Positions 16,590 to 25,453 of a stretch of 64,000 nt of DNA are shown piece after piece. Source of the stretch: Candidatus Korarchaeum sp. Lineage in GTDB: Archaea > Korarchaeota > Korarchaeia > Korarchaeales > Korarchaeaceae. How positions within the stretch are numbered: the first letter of the stretch is position 1; each line of letters begins with the position of its first letter. A program made the position numbers and the translations under genes. The notes below the pieces were generated by a model. It was not told where the DNA came from, did no database searches, and saw nothing but the letters and a program-made list of their open reading frames with translations. The DNA is taken from NCBI GenBank assembly GCA_038888615.1, contig JAWAID010000001.1, positions 806,001-870,000 of the forward strand, read 5' to 3'.

Positions 16590-19229
16590 TCAGTAGATCG
16601 GGAACTCCACCCCTCTCTCCCTCAGCACAGCGTGAGCTGCCGCTAGCCTAGCTACGGGGACCCTGAAAGCTGAGGCGCTCACGTAATCAAGCCCTATCTT
16701 GTGGCAGAACTCTATGCTCCTGGGATCACCTCCGTGCTCACCGCATATCCCTATCTCAAGCCTCGGATTAGCGGCTCTCCCCCTCTCCACAGCTATCCTC
16801 ATCAGCTCGCCCACGCCTTCAGTATCTAGGCTCTGGAAGACGTCGAAGTCGAGTATCCCCCTCTCCAAGTAGTCGTGCATGAACTTGTTCTCGACATCAT
16901 CCCTGCTGAAGGTGAATACGCCTTGCGTTAGGTCATTGGTCCCAAAGCTGAAGAACTCGGTCTCCCTAGCTATCTTATCAGCCGTTATACAAGCTCTCAC
17001 GACCTCTATCATCGTACCCACGGGCATTCTGACTCCGTACTCCTTAAAGACCGGCTCTATAGCGCGCTCCTTCACGTACCTTATCTCCCTGTAGTCCGCC
17101 ACCTGAGGTATCATTATCTGGACCTGAAGATCCTTCCCCTCCTTCCTGAGCTCGAGATAAGCTTCTACAATAGCTCTCACTTGAGCTTCGTATATCTCAG
17201 GATAGGTCACACCTACTCTAACTCCCCTGTGCCCCATCATAGGGTTAGCTTCCCTGAGCTCCCTGACCCTCCTCAGTAGGGACTCAAGCTTGCTGATCTC
17301 CTCACCATCCCCTCTCATCCTAGCCTCGCAGAGCCTCTCGAGGAGCTCATCTGAGCTTGGTAGGAACTCGTGCAATGGTGGATCGAAGAGCCTCACCGTC
17401 ACCTTGAGCCCCTCCATCACCCTGAATATCTCAAGGAAGTCGCTCTTTAAGAACGGAACCAGCTTCCTCATAGCCTCCCTCCTCTCGTCACCGCTCCTGG
17501 CCATTATCACCTGCTGGAATATAGCGAGCCTCTCGGGCCTCCTGAACATCCTCTCAGTCCTGAGCAAGCCTATTCCCTCAGCACCGAACCTCCTAGCTAT
17601 CTCAGCGTCCTCCGGAGTGTCTGCATTAGCTCTAACTCCTAATCTCCTCACTTCGTCAGCCATCTTGAGTATCTCGAAGAACTCCTTCGGTAGATCAGCT
17701 TTAGCAGTGGGTATCTCACCCAAGTAGACCTTCCCCGTGAAGCCGTCTATGGTTATGAGGTCCCCCTCCCTGACGGTGATGCCATCCACTCTGAACTCCC
17801 TCCTCTCATAATCTATCCTTATCCTCTCAGCCCCCACGACAGCGGGCTTCCCTATGGCCCTGGCTACGACTGAGGCGTGGCTGGTCATCCCTCCCCTGCT
17901 CGTCAGTATACCTTGGGAAGCGTAGAACCCGTGGACGTCATCGGGTCTAGTCTCCTCCCTGACCAGTATCACCCTCTCTCCCCTGCTGGCCCACTCGACA
18001 GCTGTATCGGCGTCGAAGACGGCCCTTCCTGTGGCTGCTCCCGGTGAGGCGTTGAGGCCCTCAGCTATGGGGGTTATCGAGTGCTTCTTCAGGTAGGACT
18101 CATCCAGCCTGGGGTAAAGCAATCCTATTATGTGCTCCGGCTTCACCCTAGCTAAGGCCTCCTCCTTGGTGAGCATGCCCTCCCTGTACATATCCGCTAC
18201 CGTCTTAACCCTGGCTAGAGGGGTCATCTTCGCGTTTCTGGTCTGGAGCAAGTAGACCTTGCCCCTCTCTATCGTGAACTCTATGTCCTGAACCTCCTTC
18301 TTGACCCTCTCTAGCCTCTTAGCCATATCGTATATCTGCCTGTAGAGATTCGGTCTCTCGTTCCTCAGCTCCTCTATGCTCTTCGGCGTCCTTATTCCGG
18401 CGACCACGTCCTCCCCCTGGGCGTTGGGCAGGAACTCCCCGTATAGCGCGTTCTCCCCCGTAGCCGGATCCCTCGTGAAGAGCACCCCTGTGCCCGAGTC
18501 GAATCCCATGTTGCCGAAGACCATAGCGACTATGCTGACGGCGGTGCCATCAGCCACATCGGGGGTTATGTTGTTAGCTTTCCTGTAGAAGACAGCCCTA
18601 GGTGAGTTCCAGGACCTGAAGACGGCCATTATAGCTAGTTCAAGCTGCTTCCAGGGGTCCTGGGGGAACCTCTCACCTAAAACATCCTTGAACCTCTTTA
18701 CCACCTCCTTCAGGTCCTCTGCCTTGAGATCAGCATCGTACTTAGCCCCTTTCTTTGCCTTCACCTCCTCGAATATGTCGTCGAACACCTTCTTCTCCAC
18801 CCCGAGCACTATACTACCGAACATCTGAAGGAACCGTCTATAGGCATCGTAAGCGAACCTCTCGTCCCCAGTAAGCGCTATTAGGCCTCTAAGGGTCTCG
18901 TCGTTGAGCCCCAGGTTGAGCACGGTGTCCATCATCCCCGGCATTGAGACAGGAGCACCGCTCCTCACTGAGACCAGGAGGGGATTTTGGGGATCCCCGA
19001 ACCTCCTCCCGGTCTTACTCTCGAGCCAAGTCATCGCCTCCCTAACTTGATCCATCAAACCCTCGGGGAGCCTCTCACCGTTTGAGTAGAAGAGCCTACA
19101 AGCCTCCGTCGTTATCGTTATCCCTGGGGGAACGGGGAGCCCGTGCTTGTACATTAAGACGAGACCGGCCCCCTTCCCCCCGAGTAGCTTCACGTCCTCA
19201 GGGTCCGATTCGTCGTAAGTGTACACCAA
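16590..19229 (-). CDS. ppdK: Pyruvate, phosphate dikinase
   Basis: An 879-aa enzyme of normal PPDK length. The N-terminal ATP-grasp domain has LLGGKGAGLVLMYKHGLPVPPG, VSVRSGAPVSMPGMMDTVLNLGLND and FGNMGFDSGTGVLFTRDPATG. The swivelling phosphohistidine domain has GILTSRGGMTSHASVVARAIGKPAVVG, where the His after TS is phosphorylated. The C-terminal PEP/pyruvate TIM barrel has GIGLLRTERMF, SFGTNDLTQ and the catalytic Cys in IGICGEHGGDP. It interconverts pyruvate + ATP + Pi and PEP + AMP + PPi. The TTG start is used here; the same frame has earlier CTG codons. A TATA element lies at 19299-19311. Confidence 0.95.
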   Translation of the reverse strand: MVYTYDESDPEDVKLLGGKGAGLVLMYKHGLPVPPGITITTEACRLFYSNGERLPEGLMDQVREAMTWLESKTGRRFGDPQNPLLVSVRSGAPVSMPGMMDTVLNLGLNDETLRGLIALTGDERFAYDAYRRFLQMFGSIVLGVEKKVFDDIFEEVKAKKGAKYDADLKAEDLKEVVKRFKDVLGERFPQDPWKQLELAIMAVFRSWNSPRAVFYRKANNITPDVADGTAVSIVAMVFGNMGFDSGTGVLFTRDPATGENALYGEFLPNAQGEDVVAGIRTPKSIEELRNERPNLYRQIYDMAKRLERVKKEVQDIEFTIERGKVYLLQTRNAKMTPLARVKTVADMYREGMLTKEEALARVKPEHIIGLLYPRLDESYLKKHSITPIAEGLNASPGAATGRAVFDADTAVEWASRGERVILVREETRPDDVHGFYASQGILTSRGGMTSHASVVARAIGKPAVVGAERIRIDYERREFRVDGITVREGDLITIDGFTGKVYLGEIPTAKADLPKEFFEILKMADEVRRLGVRANADTPEDAEIARRFGAEGIGLLRTERMFRRPERLAIFQQVIMARSGDERREAMRKLVPFLKSDFLEIFRVMEGLKVTVRLFDPPLHEFLPSSDELLERLCEARMRGDGEEISKLESLLRRVRELREANPMMGHRGVRVGVTYPEIYEAQVRAIVEAYLELRKEGKDLQVQIMIPQVADYREIRYVKERAIEPVFKEYGVRMPVGTMIEVVRACITADKIARETEFFSFGTNDLTQGVFTFSRDDVENKFMHDYLERGILDFDVFQSLDTEGVGELMRIAVERGRAANPRLEIGICGEHGGDPRSIEFCHKIGLDYVSASAFRVPVARLAAAHAVLRERGVEFPIY

Positions 19230-19298
19230 CTTCCTCAGGACATCATCACCTCTCCTGAATATGGAGGAAATTCTTTATTACTTTTCCCGGTATTTCAC

Positions 19299-19311
19299 AT
19301 ATATAAAATAT
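19299..19311 (-). promoter_or_regulatory. Promoter of ppdK
   Basis: Minus-strand TATATTTTATATATG-like box, giving a leader of roughly 45 nt before the TTG at 19229. The surrounding 130 bp are strongly A/T rich. Confidence 0.45.
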
Positions 19312-19349
19312 ACATTATGGGATTATTAGTAACTCCTATGTCCTATGTT

Positions 19350-19366
19350 ATATTAAAAAATTTTAA
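19350..19366 (-). terminator. T-rich terminator after the PfpI-like gene
   Basis: Minus-strand AAATTTTTTAATAT lies 22-38 bp after the stop of the PfpI-like gene. Oligo-T runs are the usual archaeal termination signal. Confidence 0.4.
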
Positions 19367-19387
19367 GTTATAGCATTGTTGAGTAAA

Positions 19388-19951
19388 CTACTTCTCCTTC
19401 AGTATCCTGATGAACTCCCTCATCCAAACCGGTAGGTCGGGCCAAGCCCTGGCCGTGACTATGTGCCCCCTGCACACCACGACCTCCTTGTCGTGCCAAT
19501 TAGCCCCGTGAGCCTTTAAGTCGGGCGACACAGCTATGTAAGAGGTAACGTTCATGCCAGGTTCTATTAACTTATAAGCAGTCAGGACGAGGGGGCCGTG
19601 GCATATGGCAGCCAGGGGCTTCCTGTTCTCCATGAAATGCTTCACTATCCTCTCCAGATCGGGGTTCAGCCTTATGTACTCAGGGGCCCTGCCTCCCGGT
19701 ATAACTAAGCCATCGTACTCCTCAGGATTCACCTCCTTGAACTCCTTGTCGACCCAGGCGAACCTGTAGCCGGGCTTCTCGGTGTAGGTCTCCCAGCCGG
19801 GCTCGAAGTCATGCACCACCGTCATCAGCACCTTCTTCGTCGGCGCAGCCACGTGCACCTCGAAGCCCTCCTCCTTAAGGCGCCAGTACGGGTAGAAGAG
19901 TTCCTGTGCCTCTACGGCATCACCCGCCACTATGAGCACCCTCTTGGGCAT
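19388..19951 (-). CDS. PfpI/DJ-1 family protein (deglycase/protease-like)
   Basis: A 187-aa DJ-1/PfpI protein. The nucleophile elbow is AAICHGPLVLTAYKL, with the Cys-His pair and a conserved upstream Glu in MTVVHDFEPGWETYTEKPGY. The VIPGGRAPEYIRLNPDLE segment is typical of the PfpI branch (class I glutamine amidotransferase fold). Family members have been reported as proteases, glyoxalases or deglycases, so the exact activity is open. I chose the ATG at 19951 (GAGGGTGACC upstream) over the GTG at 19963. A TATA box is at 19982-19989. Confidence 0.88.
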   Translation of the reverse strand: MPKRVLIVAGDAVEAQELFYPYWRLKEEGFEVHVAAPTKKVLMTVVHDFEPGWETYTEKPGYRFAWVDKEFKEVNPEEYDGLVIPGGRAPEYIRLNPDLERIVKHFMENRKPLAAICHGPLVLTAYKLIEPGMNVTSYIAVSPDLKAHGANWHDKEVVVCRGHIVTARAWPDLPVWMREFIRILKEK

Positions 19952-19981
19952 GGTCACCCTCACGAAGTAGGAAGGTAGTTC

Positions 19982-19989
19982 ATATAAAC
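19982..19989 (-). promoter_or_regulatory. TATA box of the PfpI-like gene
   Basis: Minus-strand GTTTATAT, about 30 bp before the ATG at 19951. Confidence 0.45.
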
Positions 19990-19996
19990 GTTATTG

Positions 19997-20008
19997 GTTA
20001 AAAAACAG
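19997..20008 (-). terminator. Oligo-T terminator of the Nramp-like permease gene
   Basis: Minus-strand CTGTTTTTTAAC begins 11 bp after the permease stop at 20019 and precedes the PfpI promoter. Confidence 0.45.
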
Positions 20009-20018
20009 AAAGGAAGGT

Positions 20019-21506
20019 TTACCAGAGCTTGAAGGTGACCCCTAGATAGAGGATGAACGAGTAGGTGAAGAAGATGGCGCTTATGAGCAGGAACACGAAG
20101 ACGATCCACGACGGCCTTACCACCTTGCCAGCGGGATGTATCCTGGGCAGGAGGTAGAAGTTCTGGTAGAAGAAGACCCATGTGAAGAGGACCATTATGA
20201 GCATGTTGGTGACCCCTGTTGCGAGCAGCAGGGGTCCGGGTTGCTCCACGAGGACCGTTATCATACCTATTACCGTGAATATCGTGACAGTGTAGTAGTA
20301 GATCTTGCGGTACTCGACCCTCTCAGGCACCTTAGGTAACGTGTAGAGGTTGCTCGCTACCATTCTTCCAGCTCCATCAAGCGCGCCTATGTAACTATCT
20401 GCCAGGAAGAAGAAGCCCACTAAGTACAATATGCCCCTGCCGACATCCCCCCAGACGTGGCCGAGCCACTCAGCCTGGTAGACCACTAACTTCCATCCTG
20501 AGGGGAGCTTCCCCGTGGCTAGGTACTCCGGCCTGAGGACCGCGTAAGTTAATAGTGTCGCTAAAACTATGGTTAACGTATTCAGGACGACCCCTATCAG
20601 GTTCTCCACCCACTGCCAGCTCATCCATTCCCTCCAACTCTTCCTGACTTCCTCCGTATCCCTGAAGGCAACACCCACACCTGGAATGGGCTCGGGCTTT
20701 CCGGTGACGGGGCTGGTGACCCTCCCTATGTGAGCCGCCATGGCGGCGTTCTTGTCCCTCACCCAGAAGCTGTATAAGAGGTTCCAGAATCCTCCCATGC
20801 CCGTGTAAGCTATCAGCGTTATGAATATGTTCATGTCGGCCGGATCGAAGTTAGCGGGAAGCATGCTGAACCCACTGGCATACCAGGGTACTAGGGCTGG
20901 GAAGAACTCGCCCGCTACCTTTGCTACAGCGGGAGAGAGGAGCACAGCTGTAAGCATGCCGAAGAAGGAGATCATAGCAGCTGCCGTCTCAGCCCATTCC
21001 ACCACCTTGTAGGCAACGGGCCCCAATACGAAGAGGATCCATATGAGTATTATGGTCACCTCAGCCCAGAACCTGGTCTGGCCGGCAGCATCCCAGCCCG
21101 GGGGGAACTTTGTGAGGGCCGCTAATGCGGTAGCGCCACCGGAAACGTAACCACCGATCCAGAGCAACACTATCAGGCACATTATGAACGTAATCCATCC
21201 GAAGATCCTATGAACTCTGTGAAACCCCTCAAATATGGTTTCTCCGGTGGCCATCGTGTATCTCGCTATCTCCAGGTTTACCCAGTACTGGAGTGAAGCG
21301 TAGAATATCAACCAGCTGAGGAAGAAGAGGCCGTACTTCGCCACCACGTAAGGCCACCATATGAGCTCTCCGGATCCCTGAGCGAGTCCAGCCCAGATGA
21401 TACCTGGGCCTATCATAGCTGCGTAACCCGGAAACCTCGGGAGGTCCTTGACTTCGAATGGCTTCTTGAACCTACCCAGAAGGAGGCTCTCCTTCTCCTC
21501 AGCCAT
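20019..21506 (-). CDS. Nramp-like (APC superfamily) permease
   Basis: A 495-aa integral membrane protein with about 11-12 TM segments. The N-terminus FPGYAAMIGPGIIWAGLAQGSGELIWWP resembles the first TM helix of Nramp-family metal transporters (GPG...). However, the metal-binding DPGN of canonical Nramp is replaced by AQGSGE, and I cannot find the MPH motif of TM6. It is therefore probably a divergent Nramp-related transporter whose substrate need not be Mn2+/Fe2+. Start: ATG at 21506 after GGTGGT, or the in-frame ATG at 21518. A TATA-like TTATATTAA lies at 21546-21560. It is divergent from the cupin genes, and the shared region contains an inverted repeat at 21612-21630. Confidence 0.65.
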   Translation of the reverse strand: MAEEKESLLLGRFKKPFEVKDLPRFPGYAAMIGPGIIWAGLAQGSGELIWWPYVVAKYGLFFLSWLIFYASLQYWVNLEIARYTMATGETIFEGFHRVHRIFGWITFIMCLIVLLWIGGYVSGGATALAALTKFPPGWDAAGQTRFWAEVTIILIWILFVLGPVAYKVVEWAETAAAMISFFGMLTAVLLSPAVAKVAGEFFPALVPWYASGFSMLPANFDPADMNIFITLIAYTGMGGFWNLLYSFWVRDKNAAMAAHIGRVTSPVTGKPEPIPGVGVAFRDTEEVRKSWREWMSWQWVENLIGVVLNTLTIVLATLLTYAVLRPEYLATGKLPSGWKLVVYQAEWLGHVWGDVGRGILYLVGFFFLADSYIGALDGAGRMVASNLYTLPKVPERVEYRKIYYYTVTIFTVIGMITVLVEQPGPLLLATGVTNMLIMVLFTWVFFYQNFYLLPRIHPAGKVVRPSWIVFVFLLISAIFFTYSFILYLGVTFKLW

Positions 21507-21611
21507 ACCACCACCCATCGGGTTTTGTCGGATTTGCGATATACAATTAATATAAGCATTTCGCTTCCTGAGTCTCACATCCGCAACGCGTCTGCATTTT
21601 TAGTTCCGAAC

Positions 21612-21630
21612 TTGTTAAACTTTTTAACAA
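21612..21630. promoter_or_regulatory. Perfect inverted repeat between divergent promoters
   Basis: TTGTTAAA (21612-21619), CTT, TTTAACAA (21623-21630): perfect 8-bp arms with a 3-nt spacer. It ends 3 bp upstream of the cupin TATA box and about 50 bp upstream of the permease promoter. This is the position expected of an operator controlling one or both divergent units. Regulator unknown. Confidence 0.55.
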
Positions 21631-21633
21631 CTA

Positions 21634-21644
21634 CTTTTATATGA
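21634..21644 (+). promoter_or_regulatory. TATA box of the cupin operon
   Basis: CTTTTATATGA, centred about 27 bp before the ATG at 21666, which fits a leaderless or near-leaderless mRNA. Confidence 0.6.
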
Positions 21645-21665
21645 TGACCCCTGGAGAATCTCCCC

Positions 21666-22010
21666 ATGTTCAGGATGCGCAGGGGCGAGGAGGCGAGGGT
21701 GCTGGAGACCTGGCCCGGGGTGAGGAGGAAGACGCTCGCCCTCGGGGAGAGGATGGTCCTCCTGGAGGTCAGTATGGAAGCGGGTTCCGTGGGCAGGGCC
21801 CACTCCCACCCTAACGAGCAGGTGGGGTACGTGGTCAGAGGTAGGCTAAGGCTGAGGATAGGGAGCGAGGTTCACGAGCTGGGTCCTGGGGACGCTTACG
21901 TGATCCCGGATGGTGTTGAGCATGAGGCCACCGCTCTGGAGGAGACTCGTGTGGTGGAGGTCTTCTCCCCACCTCACGAGGTGTTCAAGAGGGATCTGGA
22001 GGAGGGATGA
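21666..22010 (+). CDS. Cupin-domain protein
   Basis: A 114-aa single-domain cupin. Motif 1 is GRAHSHPNEQVGYVVRGRLRLRIG, with two His and a downstream Glu/Gln position. Motif 2 is LGPGDAYVIPDGVEHEATALEE. These residues normally bind a divalent metal in a small beta barrel. Small cupins may be isomerases, dioxygenases or sugar-binding proteins, and no specific function can be assigned. It overlaps the next cupin by 4 bp, so the two are likely co-translated. Confidence 0.85.
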   Translation: MFRMRRGEEARVLETWPGVRRKTLALGERMVLLEVSMEAGSVGRAHSHPNEQVGYVVRGRLRLRIGSEVHELGPGDAYVIPDGVEHEATALEETRVVEVFSPPHEVFKRDLEEG

Positions 22011-22414
22011 TCTTGCCCAAGTATGTGGTGAGGCCCGAGGAGGTGGTCGGAGGAGCCCCCATGGAGGGGAAACACGTGAGGGATCTGAAGGTGATATACC
22101 CTGGGAACGTGGACCCGAGTCCCAGGTCCCTGATCCTAGGCGTGGTCGAGGTCGATCCGGGGCATCACACCCCCCTTCACAGGCACGAATGCGAGGAGGT
22201 CTACTACGTGCTGAGCGGGAGGGGCGAGGTGGAGATAGAGGGTGAGAGGTACGAGGTGGGAAAGGGCTATGGCGTGTACATACCCGTTCGGGCTAAGCAC
22301 AGGATATTCAACACGGGAAGTGAGGTACTGAGATACGTGGCCGTCGGAGGCATAATGTTCGTCCCCCTGGTACCTGAGTGGCCCACCAAATCACCCTACG
22401 AGATACTCGAGTGA
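22007..22414 (+). CDS. Cupin-domain protein
   Basis: A 135-aa cupin. Motif 1 is GHHTPLHRHECEEVYYVLSGRGEVEIEG (H-x-H ... E) and motif 2 is VGKGYGVYIPVRAKHRIFNTG. The metal-binding set is complete. It is translationally coupled to the preceding cupin and followed within 12 bp by a small membrane protein, forming a three-gene unit. Function unknown beyond a metal-dependent small-molecule enzyme or binding protein. Confidence 0.85.
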   Translation: MILPKYVVRPEEVVGGAPMEGKHVRDLKVIYPGNVDPSPRSLILGVVEVDPGHHTPLHRHECEEVYYVLSGRGEVEIEGERYEVGKGYGVYIPVRAKHRIFNTGSEVLRYVAVGGIMFVPLVPEWPTKSPYEILE

Positions 22415-22426
22415 CGGAGCCGGGTG

Positions 22427-22891
22427 ATGCGGGTGCTCAGAGCCCCTCCTAAGTTCGTCTACATCAGGTGGATGGGGTTGCTGACCACCCTGATACCTAC
22501 CTCGGGAATGGCCCTCCTCTACCTGACCTCACCCAGCCCCAGGGAGGGGTTAATATACGCGATCACGGTATCCCTTCCCCTCCTGGTCTTCTCCTACTAC
22601 CTGGACGTCCTCATCAGGTTGATACCGATGCCAGAGAGGATCAAGCACCCTTTCCCCCGCGTCTGGATCTCCTGGACGGTGGCCTACCCGATCGCCAGGC
22701 TCGGGGTATCCGAACCCCTCCTAACTAGGCTGGTGGGACCGACGATGAGCCTCAGTCACATGACGCTGATCGCGATGATCTTCATGGGAGCGATGTACGG
22801 TGTCTTCTTCTACACGGCTTACATCGTGCTGTTCCGCATCTACGTGAGGAGGAAGCTGAGCAGGGGAACCCTGCCAGATTCCTTCTACTGA
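22427..22891 (+). CDS. Hypothetical four-TM membrane protein
   Basis: A 154-aa unrecognised protein with four likely TM helices: WMGLLTTLIPTSGMALLYL, LIYAITVSLPLLVFSYYL, VWISWTVAYPIARLGV, and a long hydrophobic stretch ending MGAMYGVFFYTAYIVLF. The C-terminus is basic and cytoplasmic. The ATG at 22427 directly follows an in-frame GTG. It is the third gene after two cupins and converges on ilvD, with 18 bp between stops. Confidence 0.65.
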   Translation: MRVLRAPPKFVYIRWMGLLTTLIPTSGMALLYLTSPSPREGLIYAITVSLPLLVFSYYLDVLIRLIPMPERIKHPFPRVWISWTVAYPIARLGVSEPLLTRLVGPTMSLSHMTLIAMIFMGAMYGVFFYTAYIVLFRIYVRRKLSRGTLPDSFY

Positions 22892-22909
22892 ACCCCTTGA
22901 ACCCGCGAG

Positions 22910-24574
22910 TCACAACGGCCTTAAGACTGCCCCCCTGTCAGCGGACTCTGCTAGAGCAGAGAACAACCTGAGGAACCCGTACTCCTCCTTAGTTTTCGGC
23001 CTCCACCTTCTCCTCCTCTCCTCCAGGGCATCCTGATCGACCAGAAGGTCGAGCTTCCTTCCGGGTATGTCTATCAGCACCTCGTCCCCCTCCTCCACCA
23101 GGGCTATGGGTCCGCCCTCAGCCGCCTCGGGAGAGACATGACCTATCGCTGGCCCTCTGGTCGCACCGGAGAACCTCCCGTCCGTAACTAAGGCCACCCT
23201 CCTGAGTCCCATTCCCGTTATCGTAGCGGTAGCTGCGAGCATCTCCCTCATCCCGGGCCCGCCCTTCGGCCCCTCGTACCTTATCACCACGACATCCCCC
23301 TCGACCACCTTACCATCGAAGAGGGCCCTAACAGCCTCCTCCTCCGAATCGAAGGGCTTGGCGTACCCTCTGAAGACGCGCATATCAGGATCCACTGCTG
23401 TCTGCTTCACCACAGCCCCCCTAGGGGCTAAACTACCCCATAGGACCGCGAGACCACCTTCCTTATGGTAAGGATCGCTCCTAGGCCTTATAACTTTCCT
23501 GTCCCTAACCTCAGCCCTCGAGACTATCTGCCCCCAAGTTTCACCGCTCACGGTCATGGCATCGAGGTGCATCACATCAGCCAGCTCCTTGAATATAGCG
23601 GGCACTCCACCCGCGTAATGGAGGTCCTTAACGTAATGGGGACCGGCTGGATTCAAGTTAGCTATGTGAGGCGTCTCCCTACTTATCCTGTCGAAGAGCT
23701 CGAGAGGTATCTCTATACCGGCTTCCCTAGCTATAGCCATCAGGTGAAGCACAGCATTGGTAGATCCTCCTAGAGCTACGTCAACCCTTATAGCGTTCTC
23801 AAAAGCTTCATACTTCATTATGTCCCTTGGCTTAATCCCAAGCTCCAGCATCCTCATGATGAGCCTTCCCGCCTGCTTAGCTGCCCTTAGCCTCTCCGAT
23901 GAAACAGCGGGTATCGTCGATGTGCCCGCGGGTATCATGCCCAGGGCTTCACCGACTATGGCCATCGTGTTAGCGGTATACAGGCCAGCGCAGGAACCTG
24001 GACCCGGAGCAGCTAGGGATTCTATCCTCCTTAACTCATCCTCACTAATCTTGCCGGCTGCGTACTGACCCACCGCCTCGAAGACGTGACTTATGCCTAC
24101 CTCCCTCCCATCCATCGAGCCGGGGAGCATGCAACCGCCGTTGACCATGACCGCTGGCACGTTGAGCCTAGCTGCAGCCATAAGCATTCCTGGGGTTATC
24201 TTATCGCAGGAGCTTATCAGTACTAAGGCATCGAAGGCATGGGCCCTAGCCATCAGCTCGACGCTGGCAGCTATCACCTCCCTGCTCGGAAGCGGGGCCT
24301 TCATGCCCTCGTGCCCCATAGCTATGCCATCGCATATGGCTATCGTGTTGAACTCCAGAGGGGTTCCCCCGGCCTCCCTAATACCCTCCTTAACGGCTCT
24401 GGCTACATTATCCAGGTGCATGTGTCCTGGAACCACCTCGTTCCAGGAGTTAGCTATCCCTATCAGGGGCCTACTGAGGTCATCATCGTCTAGGCCAGCG
24501 GCCTTGAAGAGGCTCCTCTGAGGAGCCCTCTCAGGCCCTTCAGTGACTAACCTGCTCCTCCACCTCAGATCCAT
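22910..24574 (-). CDS. ilvD: Dihydroxy-acid dehydratase
   Basis: A 554-aa IlvD of normal length. It converts 2,3-dihydroxy-isovalerate or -methylvalerate to the 2-keto acids in valine, isoleucine and leucine synthesis. Cluster cysteines are visible in ISSCDKITPGMLMAA and PGPGSCAGLYTANTMA; GIANSWNEVVPGH and the VNGGCMLPGS region are conserved. SGATRGPAIGHVSPEAAEGGPIALVEEGD is the C-terminal signature. No other branched-chain genes adjoin it. Some archaeal IlvD homologues act on sugar acids, so a dual role is possible. Confidence 0.93.
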   Translation of the reverse strand: MDLRWRSRLVTEGPERAPQRSLFKAAGLDDDDLSRPLIGIANSWNEVVPGHMHLDNVARAVKEGIREAGGTPLEFNTIAICDGIAMGHEGMKAPLPSREVIAASVELMARAHAFDALVLISSCDKITPGMLMAAARLNVPAVMVNGGCMLPGSMDGREVGISHVFEAVGQYAAGKISEDELRRIESLAAPGPGSCAGLYTANTMAIVGEALGMIPAGTSTIPAVSSERLRAAKQAGRLIMRMLELGIKPRDIMKYEAFENAIRVDVALGGSTNAVLHLMAIAREAGIEIPLELFDRISRETPHIANLNPAGPHYVKDLHYAGGVPAIFKELADVMHLDAMTVSGETWGQIVSRAEVRDRKVIRPRSDPYHKEGGLAVLWGSLAPRGAVVKQTAVDPDMRVFRGYAKPFDSEEEAVRALFDGKVVEGDVVVIRYEGPKGGPGMREMLAATATITGMGLRRVALVTDGRFSGATRGPAIGHVSPEAAEGGPIALVEEGDEVLIDIPGRKLDLLVDQDALEERRRRWRPKTKEEYGFLRLFSALAESADRGAVLRPL

Positions 24575-24593
24575 AGCATGGAAGGCCCAAGTG

Positions 24594-24611
24594 TAGAATA
24601 AAAAATTTGGG
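24594..24611 (-). terminator. T-rich terminator of the Arf-GTPase operon
   Basis: Minus-strand AAATTTTTTATTCTAC lies 10-26 bp after the stop at 24620. Confidence 0.45.
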
Positions 24612-24619
24612 GATCGGGA

Positions 24620-25411
24620 TCACCTCTCCTCCATCATCCTCTCTATCCAAGTCCTCTCCTCTCTACTCGGGGTCTTGAAGAGAGCATCCAATACCCTGGT
24701 CTGTCCCAGGAAGAGCAGGAGGGCCGCTAGAATATATAGAATGTTGAGGGGCCATTCCTTAAGCATAGCTAAGTAAACTTCCCTCTGAGGCAGGGGCTTC
24801 CCGATTATAGCTATGGGAAGGGTTGACATCAGGTAATCAGCTCCAAGGTTTACCATGCCGATTATGAATGCACCGATAGCAAATGAGAGAGCCCTCATGC
24901 TCTTTGTCCTAAAGTAGATGTAATGGAATAGTGCTACACCGATCAAACCACTTATGAGAGCTCCACCTATCAGGAACAGCATCGTGGTAGATAATATTGG
25001 GTTGAAAGCGAGGTAGGCGAAGAACGCGATTCCCATGAGCCTATAGGTGAAGTAAGTTATGTAGATGGCTGACACAACTCCAGCTAATGGTACTAGGTAA
25101 AGGACCTTGAGCTCCATGAGGTAGAAGGACAGCGTAACCACAGCGAAGGACGATAAGAGAACTGATGCAAGAGCGTAAAACCAATGATCTACTTTAAGGG
25201 TTATTCTAGGTATGTTTACTACGAACGGATCTCCTACGACTTCATAGTACCCAATAAGGAATATCTCCGTTATCGAGAATGCTAGGAAAGTACCGATTAA
25301 GGCCAAGGTAGGCCCTGCTTCTCTCAAACCTCTTGGTCTGAACTTAATCAAGCTCGCTAAGTGGTAAAGGATAACAGCAGTACTCAGTAGGAGGGAAGTC
25401 GAGTGAGCCAT
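24620..25411 (-). CDS. Hypothetical seven-TM-like membrane protein
   Basis: A 263-aa unrecognised integral membrane protein with about seven hydrophobic helices (e.g. LSTAVILYHLASLI, LALIGTFLAFSITEIFLIGYY, WFYALASVLLSSFAVVTLSFYL, FIIGMVNLGADYLM, LNILYILAALLLFLGQ) and a charged cytoplasmic tail (SREERTWIERMMEER). It is the third gene after the Arf-like GTPase and the 154-aa protein, so it may be the membrane partner of that GTPase (inference). The ATG at 25411 has no ribosome-binding site. The strong GGGGGTGA at 25446-25453 instead precedes in-frame ATC, ATT and CTG codons, so the true start may be 8-11 codons upstream at a non-standard codon. Confidence 0.65.
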   Translation of the reverse strand: MAHSTSLLLSTAVILYHLASLIKFRPRGLREAGPTLALIGTFLAFSITEIFLIGYYEVVGDPFVVNIPRITLKVDHWFYALASVLLSSFAVVTLSFYLMELKVLYLVPLAGVVSAIYITYFTYRLMGIAFFAYLAFNPILSTTMLFLIGGALISGLIGVALFHYIYFRTKSMRALSFAIGAFIIGMVNLGADYLMSTLPIAIIGKPLPQREVYLAMLKEWPLNILYILAALLLFLGQTRVLDALFKTPSREERTWIERMMEER

Positions 25412-25453
25412 TATGTAAGGATCTATACCATACAGTTGAATGATCTCACCCCC

